Source of the DNA: Rutstroemia sp. NJR-2017a BVV2
Taxonomy: Eukaryota; Ascomycota; Leotiomycetes; Helotiales; Rutstroemiaceae
Assembly: GCA_002946415.1 (NCBI GenBank)
Contig: NJPS01000055.1
Location: forward strand, 124,001-188,000
Length of the DNA stretch: 64,000 bases
Direction: 5' to 3'
This document shows positions 23,461 through 35,834 of the stretch, piece by piece. Below the pieces are notes generated by a model. It saw only the letters and a program-made list of their open reading frames with translations. It searched no databases and was not told the origin of the DNA. The translations under genes were made by a program, and so were the position numbers. Position 1 is the stretch's first letter. The number at the start of each line of letters is the position of its first letter.

Positions 23461-25040
23461 AGCAGGGGTGGGGTGGGGTGGAGATGGGATGGGATGGGGG
23501 TGAAGGATGGATGGAGTGAAGTTATATCCAGAAAGGTTATGGTACTAAGGGTGGGCGTGCATGCATTGTGAGGATATCGAATTGCTGTTGCTGTTGCGGG
23601 GTTTGAAAGAATACGAAATACAACCAAACACCGAACATTAGCGAGAACGAACGAATCACGAACGAACAACGACAAACAAAACCATTAGATTTCGGCGCAA
23701 AGGGGTATATGGTTTTCGGGAATTGGATTGGACATTTATTAATTGCGCGGGGGCATGGCTGGAAGGGAAAAGTTGAACAGAAGACATATATATACATATG
23801 ATCTGAGCAGGGTAGATTTCGAGGGAAAGAGAGAGAGAAAGCTTAAACATTGGGATATGGATATGGATCTGGATTAGGATTCGATTTGGGATTGGGCTTT
23901 GGATTGGGGGTATGGACTTAGATCTGGATTGGGCTTTCCGGTATCGATTTGGATATAGGGTTAAGGTATGGATTGGCTGATTGAGTGATCATTCAATCAG
24001 CGTTTAGAAGAAAAGAAGAAAAGAGAGGATGGGATGGAAGAAGATGATGTGGAGAAATTGGAAGTGGAAGTGGAACTGGGGAATGATAAGATCAAATGGG
24101 ATAGGATAGTATAGACTTTGTTGGTGGTAGTGGTAGTGGTAGTGGTAGTGGTATTGTTAGTGAGAATGTCACAAAATATTACTTACCTACTTTCATCTAT
24201 CTTTTCTGCATTCACTATGCTGGGCTTTGATACTGAGGCTGAGGGGATATGATAGGTTAGGAACCGCGGGGAATGGTAATAGTAATAGTGTGACCTCGCG
24301 TAGCGAATCCTTCATCCATATTTGCTCCGGGGGGAGGAGCACAGAGGCAGTGGAAGAAGGGTGATATAATCCTAAAAACGGAAATGAGAAACAAAGAAGC
24401 CTATATTATACTCTTAGTACGGCTAATTTGTAGAGTAAAGTAATTTTGCGGTGGAGATGACTTATAGTATCACATACAACGACAGACAGCATGATCATCG
24501 AAATTGCCCCGATTTCGGATCCCGCTTGATGTAATGCATACGGTAAGGTGAGTACGTGAGTAAGGGGGTTGAGTTGGAGATTGTGGATTCTGTGTCTTGG
24601 GGAAGATTAGATTGTGGTGATGGGAGGAGAGGTCTCTATCTTTTTTTGGTTTTGGGTGTGGATGGAATGGAATGGGTGGGATATAATGAGCGAAATGGGG
24701 CGAACGGAGTAGAATCGACAATGAACCAAAGGGTGATTGGTGCTGAATTGGGGATCGAACTTGGATAAGTGGTTCGTGGATTTTTATATAGTGAGGAGGA
24801 GATTGTGGCTGGGGATAGAAGAGGGAGGATAGAGGGGCAGAATATAGATGCTGCAGGCTCGATGGTTATCAATATTCCTACGTTGTGAATATGTTCTTTC
24901 TTTCAAAGCAGTCTGGACAGGCATCTGGAAATATATCTTCCCTCATTTGGTCTTATTTCATATCATATCATATCAATCCCTCATCGCTGATATACACACC
25001 CTCTCCACCCGCCCTCCATATCCATATCTAAACCACCCCC
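23461..25040. other. Intergenic, purine-rich with short satellites
   Basis: No supported gene. It holds a degenerate TGGATT/GGATAT-type run at about 23850-23960 and a (GGTAGT)n block at about 24124-24152. It separates the 3' ends of the + strand gene at 22855 and the - strand cyanase gene, so it is a convergent spacer. Confidence 0.55.
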
Positions 25041-25732
25041 CTAAAACCGACTAAAAGGCAACCACTTCCCCCTCAGCGTAATCACCGCCCACTCCCCCTT
25101 ATCATCGACCTCCTTCTCCACCTTCGTGCTAAAACTAATCGCGCTCATAATCCCATCCCCGAACTTCTCGTTCAGCACCGCCTTGTACGCATAGCCGTAA
25201 TTCTGGACGATTTCATACAGACGATAGATCAGCGGCTCGGTGGGGGGCATCGGACCCGCGTTTCCACGGTTGGGGAAGGAGGCGAGCTCGGCTGTGAGTT
25301 GCGATTCGGGGATCTCGAGGAGCGAGGACAGTTTGGAGATGTCCGAGGGAGAGGCGACGGCCTGGCCGTAGAAGATGGCCGCGACGGCGACTTCGGAGCG
25401 GGAGAGGTGCGAGGCGATGGATTCGAAGGTTAGGGATTTGGCGGCTTTGGCGGTGAAGAGGGTTTGGGAGGAGGTGGGGAGGCGGGAGACGATGGCAGTC
25501 TGGGGGGGTGCGGGGGTTAGTGAGGTGGGAAGAGGGGAAGAGGGGGGGGACGGATTGGGAGGTTATGAGAAAGGGGAGTGGGAGGTTGGGAGAAGGGTTG
25601 CATTGCTGCGTGGTTGCCGCTGATGATGTTGACGTTGAAAACAGAAGCGGGGTAATTTCTCCTCAAGAGCCAACATCAGGCAATAGATTTCAAACTTACA
25701 TCCAGCGTCGCAATTCTCGGTTGTTCCGACAT
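25041..25732 (-). CDS. cyn1: Cyanate hydratase (cyanase)
   Basis: Catalyses bicarbonate-dependent breakdown of cyanate to ammonia and carbon dioxide; cytosolic decamer in the known family. Two exons (25700-25732 and 25041-25499) across a 200-nt intron give 163 aa, the normal family length. The first exon encodes only 11 residues ([11 protein letters not shown]). The N-terminal helical part ([20 protein letters not shown], with GQA after it) fits the HTH-like domain. The C-terminal catalytic part has YRLYEIVQ (catalytic Arg and Glu), [13 protein letters not shown] (catalytic Ser) and ends GKWLPFSRF. All three catalytic residues are present. No carbonic anhydrase gene is adjacent. Confidence 0.96.
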
Positions 25733-26890
25733 CTCGATGAAGTTATTCAATAAGACCTGACTTCGTTGGTGGGGTATGATGAGGGGTAAAGTAAGAAGAG
25801 TCTCTCTGTCAATTCAATTCAACCAACAAATTTTCAAACACAAAACCAAAAGAGAAGTCGAACTTCCCCTCTTCTTATATCCATCTTCGTACACCCACTA
25901 GCTTACTTACTTGTACACCTAGCTAGTACTGTCCTGTATGCACTGTTTACCACATAGAGGGGACACACATGTGTTCGGCAAATATCCCACAATTGCGGGG
26001 TGTCGAGATCCAGAACGTCATATCCCGCGCCAAGCCCGAGAGTCCTCCGAGGGGTGTCGGGATGTGCGATGTGGGAGGAAGAAGGGTGAGGGAGATTGGT
26101 AATTGAATTCTTTTGTTATTTGAGACAAACGGCGAAGTAGGGGTAGGGGAATGGGGGTTAGATGGGAGAATGGGGAATGGGAATGGGAATGGTGAATGGT
26201 AGGGAGAGGAGGTTTATTTCTTGGGGCTTGGGGGAGGTAGAGGGATTGGGGGATTTGAGGGGATTGGAAGTGCCGATCTGCTCGGTGATGATAGGTGAGC
26301 ACAGTACTTGGTACGGTACTTTGGTGAGTGGAAAAAGCTGTATCGGGATCTGCATTCCGAGGTTCCTTAACCTGCAGTTAGAATTGACTTTTGATGCAGT
26401 GCAACGCAGTGCAGGGTAGTCCGTTCATATATCCCAAAAATATCAGCTATATCCATACCATACCATTACGGTATGCCTGCAGACGGCTAGCTCTAGTTCA
26501 CCATTTAATATTAAGATCCGAGGCCAAAATGGCTCACTTACTCCTGCACCTATTTACCTCAGGTTAACCCTCAAAGCCTCAGTTCGGGCATCTCTATTTC
26601 ACGTCAGACAGGCCAAAGGTAGTGCCCCTTCTGGCTTTTCATTTCATCATTCATAATAGTAAGCTGCTGCTGCAGGGAAGGAGTCGAGAGTTCAGCTTTT
26701 AAGGTTGCAGACTTTTGTCACTCATTGAGATCATATTGAGACGGGAGCGTCTGTGACCTGATATATATTACATCGATATCTTGAGCTAAAAGTGCACCCC
26801 TGCACACAGAAAAGTGAAGATTCAAATTGGAGATACAAACTGGAGATGAGCTAAGTCTCCTCTCATATCATACAGATAGCTCTATATCTT
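25733..26890. other. Intergenic between cyanase promoter and ankyrin gene 3' end
   Basis: No supported gene. The first few hundred bases are the probable cyanase promoter and leader; the rest contains G-rich runs (26140-26260) and AT-rich DNA. No family signal in either strand. Confidence 0.5.
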
Positions 26891-28201
26891 TCACCAATCA
26901 GCTAACGGGGAATCAGTTCGACTTCTGTGCACACTTCGATGCAAGTCCGGTCGTCGAGGGCTACCGATTGCAGGAGATCCCGACTCCCTTTCGCGCGGAC
27001 TATGTCTGTGTCCGCCCTCCCGAGATGAATGGTGATGCGATCCCTCTGCCCTCCCGTATGGATTATACCGCTTGTCTCTCCTCTCCCGATCCCTATCCCT
27101 CTCCCTCAACCCATCATGACTTCTCCTCCTCCCTCCATTCGCACTCCCACTCGCACTCCCGCTCCGCACCCCCTCACTCAGCAGTCTCGCAACCTTATCA
27201 CCACCCCTCAACCACCCCGCCCTCTCCCCTGCGGTCCTCCCCTCCCCATCCCTTGCCCTTCTATCCGCCCCCTTCTCCAACAAAACCCTAACCAACTCCT
27301 CCTTCACTCCCCCACCCACCCCCTCAATAAAATCCACCCCCTCCACAACCCTATGCAGCGGCCCCCTCCCCCTCACATCCCTAACCCTCACATCCGCCCC
27401 ACTATTCAACAACAACTTCACCGCCTCCACACACGCATGTCTGCACGCAAGCAGCAACGCCGTCGACCCCTTCGCATCCTTCGCTTCGATATCCGCACCC
27501 TGTTTCAAGAGATGCTCGATCACGGACGGGTGACGCCAACGCGCTGCAACAAGCAGCGGTGTGTTGAGATGAGCGTCCCGCGCGGACAGCGATGCCGAGT
27601 TCTGGATTAGGAGTTTCACGATCGGGAGATCGCCCATGCGGCAGGCGATGTGCAGGGGAGTTTCGCTTGTGCTTTTCAGCGCGAGAGAGGGGTCGGCACC
27701 AGCGTCGAGGAGGAGTTCGGTGGTTTTGAGGTGGTGGGTTTGTACTGCTGCGATCAGGGGGGTGAGGTTTGATGACCAGACGTTGACGTCGGTTCGAGGT
27801 GCTTTTTCTTCTTCTGATGAGTCTGAGTCTTCGTCTTTTTCTTTGCGCTTATTTTTGCCTTTGCCTTTGCCTTTTCCTCTGCTTTTTGCATGGGATGAAT
27901 ATCGTCGGCGCGGTGGTTCGATCAATATGTCGAGGACATCGAGTTTGCCGGCTGTGGAAGCGGCGACCAGAGCGGGCGCGAGATCGACGCGGTCATCTTG
28001 GGAGAGGATGGCTTTGACGGCGCTGGTGTCGCCTTTGCTGGCTGCGACAGCGAGTTCTGTGGAGGGAGATGTGCTGCGTTTGGAGAGGTAGGCGGTTGCT
28101 TCTTTGATGGCGATGGGAGCTAGTACTTTCACTATATCCATCTCTGTTGTTCGGTCGGTTTGTGGTGGTAAATGATTTTCGACTTGTTTGTGCTTTCGCA
28201 T
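26891..28201 (-). CDS. Ankyrin-repeat protein with RS/RD-rich tail
   Basis: Probable scaffold protein of about 436 aa, single exon. An N-terminal helical segment (MDIVKVLAPIAIKEATAYLS) is followed by a first ankyrin-like repeat, a basic-acidic insert (KGKGKGKNKRKEKDEDSDSSEEEK), then about five clear ankyrin repeats such as TPLHIACRMGDLPIVKLLIQ and GSTALLLACRHACVEAVKLL. The C-terminal 100 residues are rich in Arg, Asp, Ser and His, as in nuclear or RNA-associated proteins. Possible starts are the ATGs at 28246, 28201 and 28141. I list 28201, but 28141 begins the recognisable helix and is equally likely. There is no NTPase domain, so this is not an NLR. Confidence 0.78.
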   Translation of the reverse strand: MRKHKQVENHLPPQTDRTTEMDIVKVLAPIAIKEATAYLSKRSTSPSTELAVAASKGDTSAVKAILSQDDRVDLAPALVAASTAGKLDVLDILIEPPRRRYSSHAKSRGKGKGKGKNKRKEKDEDSDSSEEEKAPRTDVNVWSSNLTPLIAAVQTHHLKTTELLLDAGADPSLALKSTSETPLHIACRMGDLPIVKLLIQNSASLSARDAHLNTPLLVAARWRHPSVIEHLLKQGADIEAKDAKGSTALLLACRHACVEAVKLLLNSGADVRVRDVRGRGPLHRVVEGVDFIEGVGGGVKEELVRVLLEKGADRRARDGEGRTAGERAGWLRGGDKVARLLSEGVRSGSASGSANGGRRRSHDGLRERDRDRERRDKRYNPYGRAEGSHHHSSREGGHRHSPRERESGSPAIGSPRRPDLHRSVHRSRTDSPLADW

Positions 28202-28246
28202 AGTCAAGACCAAACGGGGGAGGGCGTGGTGGCGATATATAGACAA

Positions 28247-29630
28247 TATACCCCCAACTCAAAAGCCACAAGCCGTCTTGTCACACCTCAGACATTATCC
28301 ATCCAGTCGGGAACAGGGTCGTTCCTATTTCTTTTCTTCCCACAGCCCAACGATATGATTCGAAGAAATAAGAAAATACGAAATCATCAGACTTCCATCT
28401 TGCCATTTCGCCGAATCATACGATGGGCTGCTCACATGTGATTTTAATGGCGGAGAATCATCGTGGCTGTTGTTGGGCAGCTGATCAGGGTGAGTCAAAA
28501 AGTTGCAGGGGCCTATCGGATTTCGTATGACATGTTGATGGGTTAATAATAGAAAATGTGTGCAAATGTTGGAATGCGATTTTATTTGATGTCTGATATT
28601 GTACGGAATATGAGAAAAGAAGAGAAATGAAATGTCCAGCGGTAAAGAACGACGCTGTATGTACCCCGAATTTAGACCCTTCTCCCTTCGTAGTCTATCC
28701 CCCCACTGAGCAAAGGTTAAATACTTTTGATGGCAAGCCACACTAAAAATTCAATTTTGCTCAAGGGGGGACAGAGTAAGATCAGCCACTAAACCACGAT
28801 CCAAAATCTTACTTACTTGCGGAGTTTCCTACTTTCGTCCCACATAACTTTAACCAAACCTCCTCCATAGATTCCCAGTTACAATAGCTATCCTTTCCGC
28901 AACGGATAACCCGTGAATTTTCTTGGCAATATCATGGGCCTACACGGTGACGGTCCCTCATCAATCCAAATCCTAAATCTGCAAGGCTGTGAGGCTATCG
29001 TGCGACAACTATTCCCAACTTCACTCCAAAACTTATGACTTATATGTCACCCCCTGAGCCCGTCCGTATAAACTGGAACTGTGGTTGACTGAGGATATCT
29101 AAGGCGGAGGCGTTTTGAGCAGGAAGAAGTTGAACTTGTTTTTTTCGATGGCCGGAGGACTGGTGCTTTGATTCCGACGACAAGTTTGTCGTAGGCTGTT
29201 GGAAAGGGATGGCTCAGAAAGAAGAGCCATGAGTGAGTGAGTGAGTGGTATGCGGGTAGGTGCAGCTTTGGTTGAGGTGAGAGGATGCGCAGCTTCTAGC
29301 TCTTCTGTGGTTCATTGGGAGTTTCGAAGTTTGCCCAAAGGTAGGCGGGTGGTAGAAGTTGGATTTGCAACTTGCCGATGCATCAAACCCACAAGTCGAT
29401 GAGAATCTCATTTTGGGCTCTTGCGGTTTGGGCTCTTGCAGATATGATATTCTAGATAAGTTCTTTTTAAACATTATAGCGTCTGCGTCTTCTTTGGTGC
29501 ACTATCTTCACGCATGTTCTGAGCCTGTTTAAGAATATTCCGCCCTCAGCCTACTTGCATATCAGTGCAATTAATATGGAGCATGTTCATCCTATTTCTT
29601 AGCATAAATAGGCCCTCAAGATCTCAGATA
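28247..29630. other. Intergenic region
   Basis: Upstream DNA of the - strand ankyrin gene and of the broken PNP-type gene on the + strand. Short ORFs only, no family resemblance, AT-rich. Confidence 0.5.
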
Positions 29631-29838
29631 TTTTGTTGAAGGATCAACTCATTACACACTTCACAAATTTTCACGCTTAGCATATGATACATTTCGCATT
29701 ATATGAAACACGATCTCGCACCTCATCTCAGTCATTTTGTTGAAGGATCAACTCATTTTATCCTTCACAGGTCTTCTCGCTCAACATACGATACATCCCC
29801 CATCTTACAGAACACGATCTCGCATCTTACGGAACACG
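29631..29838. repeat. 104-bp tandem duplication
   Basis: TTTTGTTGAAGGATCAACTC starts at 29631 and again at 29735. The following segments (GATACAT..., then ACACGATCTCGCA) are also repeated with changes, so two diverged copies lie head to tail directly before the PNP-type reading frame. The duplication may have disturbed its 5' end: I cannot find an in-frame ATG that leads cleanly into the domain. Confidence 0.75.
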
Positions 29839-29848
29839 GCAAGCGAAA

Positions 29849-32620
29849 GTGGTTCCTCGGCATGAAGACTACACCGTGGGGTGGATCAGCTCTACTCTAA
29901 CAGACTTGACAGCTGTGACATCGATGTTGGACGAGAGACACCCTGACTTGCACCTCGTTGCGGGAGATCCAAACAGCTATGTCTTGGGGCGTGTGGCCCA
30001 ACATAACGTTGTCATAACCTGCTTCTTCCACCCTACATCTGATCGTACTTCTTCATCAATTGTGGCCACAAACTTGATACGATCATTTCCAGCGGTCAGG
30101 TTCAGTGTCCTTGTCGGTGTTGGCGGAGTAGTGCCAAACTCTGCCGTAGATATTCGTCTTAACGGAGGAGTACTGTACGCTCCCGTGGATATTCGTCTGG
30201 GCGATGTTGCTGTTGGCGTGCCGGACGGACACAAGACTGGGATGGTTCAGTTCGAACTAAGCTCCCAAACTATGGGATTGGTGGAATGTCCATCACGCAC
30301 TTTGCTAGTTGCAGCCAGAAACGTCATGATGCAGAGGAAAATTGGTGGTGAATCAAATCTAACGCGCCATATCCAAGAAGCCGTTCTTCATTATCCGGAA
30401 CTCCAAGAACATTTCACGTTCCCAGGCCGGGAGCAAGACTTGCTGTTCAAGTCTGACTATGACCATGGAGGAGATCAATGCATCAACTGCAACCCTAGAA
30501 AGCTCATTAAAAGAACACCTCGGAACTCGACTGACCCTATTATCCACCATTGGACAATCGGTTCCGTCGATATGATCGTGAGGGATGCTGCTCTGCGCGA
30601 TCGTCTGTCTCGGAGATTAAAAGTTGTTTGCTTTGAGACGGAGGCCGCCGGGTTGATGAAAGACTTCCCGTGCTTTATGATCCGCGGGATAGCTAAATAC
30701 TCTGACTCGCATAGTAATATAAACTTTCAGAAATATGCAGTCATGACGGCGGCTGCGTATGCTAAAGAACTATTAGCTTCTCAGATGCTGCCAGCGCCCA
30801 AAAAATCACCACAGCAACCGATATACTTGATCTTGATATTAGCACAAGCCCTGTTATACAGCAAGCACTTGAAGTTTCCGATTTATCCACCGAACGGAGC
30901 TCGATCATGGTGAGAGGACCTAGACTTGATATGCTTATTGAAAAAACAATTGTTGAACTTACACAGGTTCTCGTATCCGATCAAAGACTCAAGCCGCTAT
31001 ACAGTACAGCTATATTGCGCATGTCATCGCCGGTATTTCAGTGTAATTTAGCAGTAGCATTGGAGAACCTTGGTGGGGATATAAGTCAATCCGCCCAAAC
31101 TCCGGTGGAGCGAGCAACAGCTTGGATATTGAGAAGATACAAGGAAGCAATTGCTACAAAGATCTACGAGTTATTCCAGCCGCCTGGGCGACTTAGAGAG
31201 ATTCAGCTCGAGCGACAGAACCAACAGATGATATTCCGTCAGATACTTCCAGAATTGCTATCAGCCTCCAGTAAAAGCAAGCCATCCCAAGGCCAAGAGG
31301 AAGACGAGCCAGACCCTGCAGCATTAGATGATCTCAGCCGCCAAGTCAATCTGATTCTCTGCGAGGGAAATACTTTCGACGAGCTCCTCAAACAGCTGAA
31401 AAAGAACTTACTGCCCACACCCACTGAGCTGATCAACAGAGTCGTTCGTCGACATATACATCATATTTCACATGCGATTTCCATATCTTGCACTATAGAT
31501 TGGCAGCTTCTTGAGTACTGTGAAAGCATCTAGAAAGCCAACTAACCATCTCCGATATCGACTTCCAAGCCCATCAGATGAATGACGGTGGTAGGATAGA
31601 ACCAGTCTTCCATATGTCACTCTACAGCCAGGAGAAAGTATGCCAACCAAATAGTGACGCCCCAGGCCAGTGGTGGACTTCTTTATTCCCTGGGAGTGTT
31701 CTTGCTCATGGCTTCTCCTTATGTGATACAGATCGACCCAAGGATATGCTCGGCCTCGAGCTACCTTTTGAGATAATGTCAAGATTCACCGGTGTCAAAT
31801 ATCCTGTTTTCCTTGAACAGCGGCTTGCATCTACTAGCAAATCTATTATTCTCATCCCACAGGTTACTTCGGGCGATTCTATTTAGTGGTATTTTCAAAA
31901 GATCGGAAGTTTGACCAAGCGCGACATAAACACGAACATCCCAGACCTACAATCGGAAGCTCTGGACATGAAAAGACTTGCTAAGTCTCGGGCATTCTTG
32001 GGGTATTCCAGCAATTCGGAAGTCCGCTTCGGTACCGCCACTCTGCCGATTTCGCAGATATCGAAATATCGGGGTCATTCTGCGAACGTGAGCTCTCGAC
32101 CGCATTTTTGCATTCGCAGCCAATATGGTGAGGGCTCTTCAAAACTCCTGAATGTCTCGTCCTCTTTGGAAAGGTCGCAAAATCTCCCATTCGCTGTTGC
32201 GACAACAATACTGGACAGTTCCACTGCCGCGCCTGGGAAGAAATTCCCAAGGGCAGGCATGTGCTTCTTGCAAGCATGATTCAGTTGCTCCAGCTCAAGG
32301 GAAAACTATGCCAGACCGCTAGGGAGTATCCTGACCGCTATATGTTGACGAACAACATTGCGTGGTTGCGCCCACGACTTTCGAGATTATTTGAAGGAAA
32401 CTGCAGAGAGAGCGGATCTTGCAACCCTGTACAGGTCATGTGTAAAGTCGGCAAGGTGAGAGAAAAATGGCGAGGCCTGGAAATACGCCACTTAGGGCGA
32501 AAAGAAACGTTCCTTATAAATTCTAGCAACTTGGAGCCTGCGGGTATTGCTCTCTTTGTAGACGACCTGGCTACATTCCAGGCTCGAGCTTGTTGGCAGC
32601 GTCAAGGACAGCTAGCATAG
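29849..32620 (+). pseudogene. Broken gene: PNP_UDP-type domain plus fungal C-terminal region
   Basis: The first frame (29849-30913) has the fungal nucleoside-phosphorylase-like domain seen in many NLR-type and stand-alone fungal proteins: EDYTVGW at the start, VATNLIRSFPAVRFSVLVGVGG, VDIRLGDVAVGVPDG, and CFETEAAGLMKDFPCFMIRG with YSDSH near its end. It then breaks. The continuation DILDLDISTSPVIQQALEV lies one frame over (shift near 30795-30815, at AAAAAA). A second break lies near 31515-31530, after LLEY. A TAG at 31884-31886 interrupts what reads as SGDSI-WYFQK and is one transition from CAG. The part around 31670-31880 (QWWTSLFPG, GLELPFEIM) and RAFLGYSSNSEVRFGTA near 31990 resemble the C-terminal region of the same fungal family. 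Some breaks could be unusual introns, but no suitable donors are visible. Confidence 0.75.
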
Positions 32621-32867
32621 AACGGTAGTTTTGCTTTCTTCATGTTCGGTTAATCATCTGTTTTCTAAGTTATGATACGCACTTTAGTTCTTAGCTACAA
32701 ACCCTTCCAGTTTAATCTTATCCAGGAAAGTCCTAAGATATTAAATACATTTAGGATAATATTATTGAATAAATGTCCTAAAGACTTTGAGAGATTATAA
32801 CGTTTTTATTGTCATTTTTGCACTGAGAGCTTATACCTCACATCGGCCTGTTTTTTTCCAAGCCGAA

Positions 32868-33108
32868 GAGCCACCTACCCAATCAGGGGTGGCACGTATC
32901 TGAAATCGGCCCGTGACAGCCAATAGGTAGGAAAATTGGCCCCCAACCCACCCAGTAGGTACCCATCAGTCATCATGACCCACCCATGGGTGCTCCAACC
33001 CAGCGGTTAGGTTCGCAGCCTACCTATAAGTAGGGTTCCAGCTATCCAGCCTACCCACCTACCCAGTCAGGGGTGGTATATAGCAGAATAGAGACTGTGA
33101 TAGCTAAC
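32868..33108. mobile_element. Two diverged, truncated copies of the 5689-5944 MITE family
   Basis: 32868-33022 matches the right two thirds of the MITE at 5689-5944, including CACCCATGGGTGCTCCAACC and the terminal TTCGCAGCCTA (33012-33022). Directly joined, 33023-33108 matches the middle of the element again (CTACCC...AGGGGTGGTATAT...GTGATAGCTAA). Left ends are missing. The second copy stops six bases before the ATG of the gene at 33115. Confidence 0.75.
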
Positions 33109-33114
33109 TTAACG

Positions 33115-33982
33115 ATGTCATCCCGGGAAGTATATTGGCAACCAGCTCCGCCGGATGAGCCTCCTTACCGCTCGTACAATGAGCTTCAGCGGGCACGTAT
33201 ATATGTCGAGTTTTCTCCCGTCGCCAAGCGTCTTTTCTGGCGTTACGAGGGTGTCTTTCCCACCGCAATTTCCGTCATGAAACCCCCTCTCAGTCGGGAC
33301 GATCTCGAGCCCTACTTCCAACCAGATACTGAAGGCGGAGGCAGCGGCACGTGGCACGAGATCTCGCAGCTGTCTCTCACCGAACCAAAGGTTTCCTCTA
33401 TTGAGGCTTTAGCTTACGTCCTCTACAAATGGGAATCTGACTGGATTGAATGGCATAAAGACCACGCCGGAGACGAGTTCAACCCCGAGTATGTCACTTA
33501 TGGAGATCTTAGCGATGAAGACCGGCCTTACGCAGAGAATTCGAAGGAGGACGGCAACTGGGAAGACGATTCTGAAACAAAATTTCTTGTGAAATGCTGC
33601 GGCCAAGACAGACCACTTAGAAAGAAAGGAATAAAGTTACTGGTAGCGCCATCTGCAGGCAATCGATTTGTCACGGTACACGACTACATCAGCGGTAAGC
33701 CTGGGTTCTCAGAGTTATCGCATTTTTCTAATGATAGTGACAGCTGTGCATCCGTGGCTAATGAGCCTGCGTGAGGATATTTTCAAAGCGAAGCTGGTTG
33801 CACGTCCTCTACCTTATATTGCGTGGCAAGAGGAATTGATGGTGGGCGAGGGGCCGGAACACGAAATACAAATCAAAGAGAACTGGCTTGAGGATCATGG
33901 TATTCGCCGGCCTTTTACTGCCCTTCAGGTTGCCTCAAATGCCGCTATCCTCGCAAGGATACGTGCGAGTAGGGGTAGGTAA
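33115..33982 (+). CDS. Unrecognised acidic protein
   Basis: No family recognised. Two exons (33115-33694 and 33744-33982) across a 49-nt intron (donor GTAAGC, branch-like CTAAT, acceptor GACAG) give 272 aa. The product is acidic, with motifs such as PPYRSYNELQRARIYVEF, ALAYVLYKWESDWIEWHKD and DLSDEDRPYAENSKEDGNWE, and a basic C-terminus. Good amino-acid variety and frame retention across the intron support a real gene. The start at 33115 (MSSREVYW) is preferred to an earlier start at 33073, because the intervening bases are MITE-like. The leader or promoter is therefore probably transposon-derived. Confidence 0.72.
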
Positions 33983-35834
33983 TTGAGTATCCATCCTAGC
34001 ATTTAGTCTATCACCCAGCCTGACTCAAAGCGAATCTCGTTAGCGACTCTCTCCAAATCACGAATAGACAATGTCCGACTATTTTTTTGCATATAGATAT
34101 GTGAACGCAGAATGTAACACCACTCCTGAGAGATTAACGATCGTCGATTATGAAGTGGACTCCGTGTCACAAGATGCAATATGATGATATAAAGGTTAGG
34201 TCTTGTTAAATTCATCCACGTTCAAAGCTTTAATTCGGGTTCTGCCGATATACGTTCATTAAAATAGAGGCAGACTGTCATGACTATTCTAACGGACAAG
34301 ACTATTCTTCCTCGCTACGCAGCAACAAACTAACGAGCCGTTGTTGCAGTCTTGCAGACGCACAATACAAGGTTCCATAAGCAATAAACCCACATGACAG
34401 TAAGGATCTTTGCATGAGATTGAAGTGCTTTGAGGTGTCGCTGACGTGTCAGTAGTGGTTTTACCCCGAAGTAATAGGGGAAATACGACAACGCCAGCTC
34501 AATTTCACCTCTTCCTTATTCACTTTTACACTTCCGAAGAAAGCCGATCGCTTCTTCAATCAAGAATGATCCCTCTGATCCTTCTCCCCACTACTCTTTC
34601 TCCTCACAACTTTCGCCTTACCGAAGCCCATCCCAGATTCTATCCCAAAAGTTACCAACATTGTAGATCTTCTTCACAGCACGCCGTTACAAGAACGCTC
34701 CCAGTCGGAATATCAATAAACCGATAGCAGCGCTCAACGAATGCTATTGTATCAGCTATGTATTTATATATTTAGGATTAAGAACTTACAGTTAATCTAT
34801 ATAAATCCGACCTCCTAGCTCCTCGCTCCCAAAACTCCTCGCTCTCAGCTCCCAGCTCCCAACTCCCAGCTTCTAACTCAAACCCTCGAAACCGCAATAC
34901 CAAAGAAAACTTCATACCAGCTTACTTACTCCTCTCTATCACTAATTCATATGCTTTCATATCTATTTCATATCTATTCCATTAATCCGCTCCACTTAGC
35001 AAATCCCCGCTCAACAACTACTCTCCACCTACCACCTCCTAGTACCTATCTAGTATCTAGCTTGGTAACCTAGTAATTCAATCAATCATTCTATCTATCT
35101 ATCTATCTATCTATCTTACTTACTTCAATACCAAAAACCAATCCTAGCACCAACCCCAGGACTGTTGTATAACTATAACCTCCAAAATCATTCCTCTCCT
35201 CTTCCCACTTACAACAAACAAGCCCCTCATATCACATCACGTATGCAGGAAGGCAAAGCATGCACCAGCATCACCAGTAGCAGCACCAGCCAGCATCAAC
35301 ATCAACACCAATATAAATATCAATATCAACCTCAACATCTAATAAACAAGACTCACTTCAAGTAAACAAGATTCACTTCACTTCACTCCACTTCACTTCA
35401 TTTCACCTCAACCCTCTCAACTAATCCCCATCATCAAATAATTTAAATATATAATATAAATTCTGGTATAGTATGTATTGTGGTATAACTTAATAATCAC
35501 AGCGAATGCACGCACATAATATAAACAATCGAAAAAGTCACCAAACCAAACCCATCCCACCTATTCACCCATCCAGGCAAGCAAGAAATTCTAAGATGGA
35601 AAAAAATAAGTCAACGCCCGCTTGAATCGCAACAAAGTCTCAGAAAATGATGTCCACCACTGCTTTTCCCATCTTTCCCTTCGCATCTCCTATCCATCCA
35701 TCTGCCGTCATGAAAATCACCATAATAAACCATACCGTTCTTTCCTCAAAGTTGATTAGAAGGAACCATTCGTAGAGGCATATCGTCGTCAAACGTTGAC
35801 TGAAAGGTGGCCGTGAAAGAGTCGTTGGATTTAT
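33983..35834. other. Intergenic, pyrimidine-rich, with (TATC)n
   Basis: No supported gene. The + strand is pyrimidine-rich from about 34.8 kb, with CTCCCAGCTCC-type repeats at 34825-34875 and a (TATC)n microsatellite at about 35090-35116. It lies downstream of both flanking genes (convergent). Confidence 0.5.

Noticed and set aside
27029..28091. Long + strand frames opposite the ankyrin gene
   Set aside because: Antisense shadows of a GC-rich coding sequence with clear ankyrin repeats on the - strand.
26891..28201. Ankyrin protein as a third NLR
   Set aside because: No P-loop, NACHT or NB-ARC motif and no amyloid-like terminal motif; only ankyrin repeats and a charged tail.
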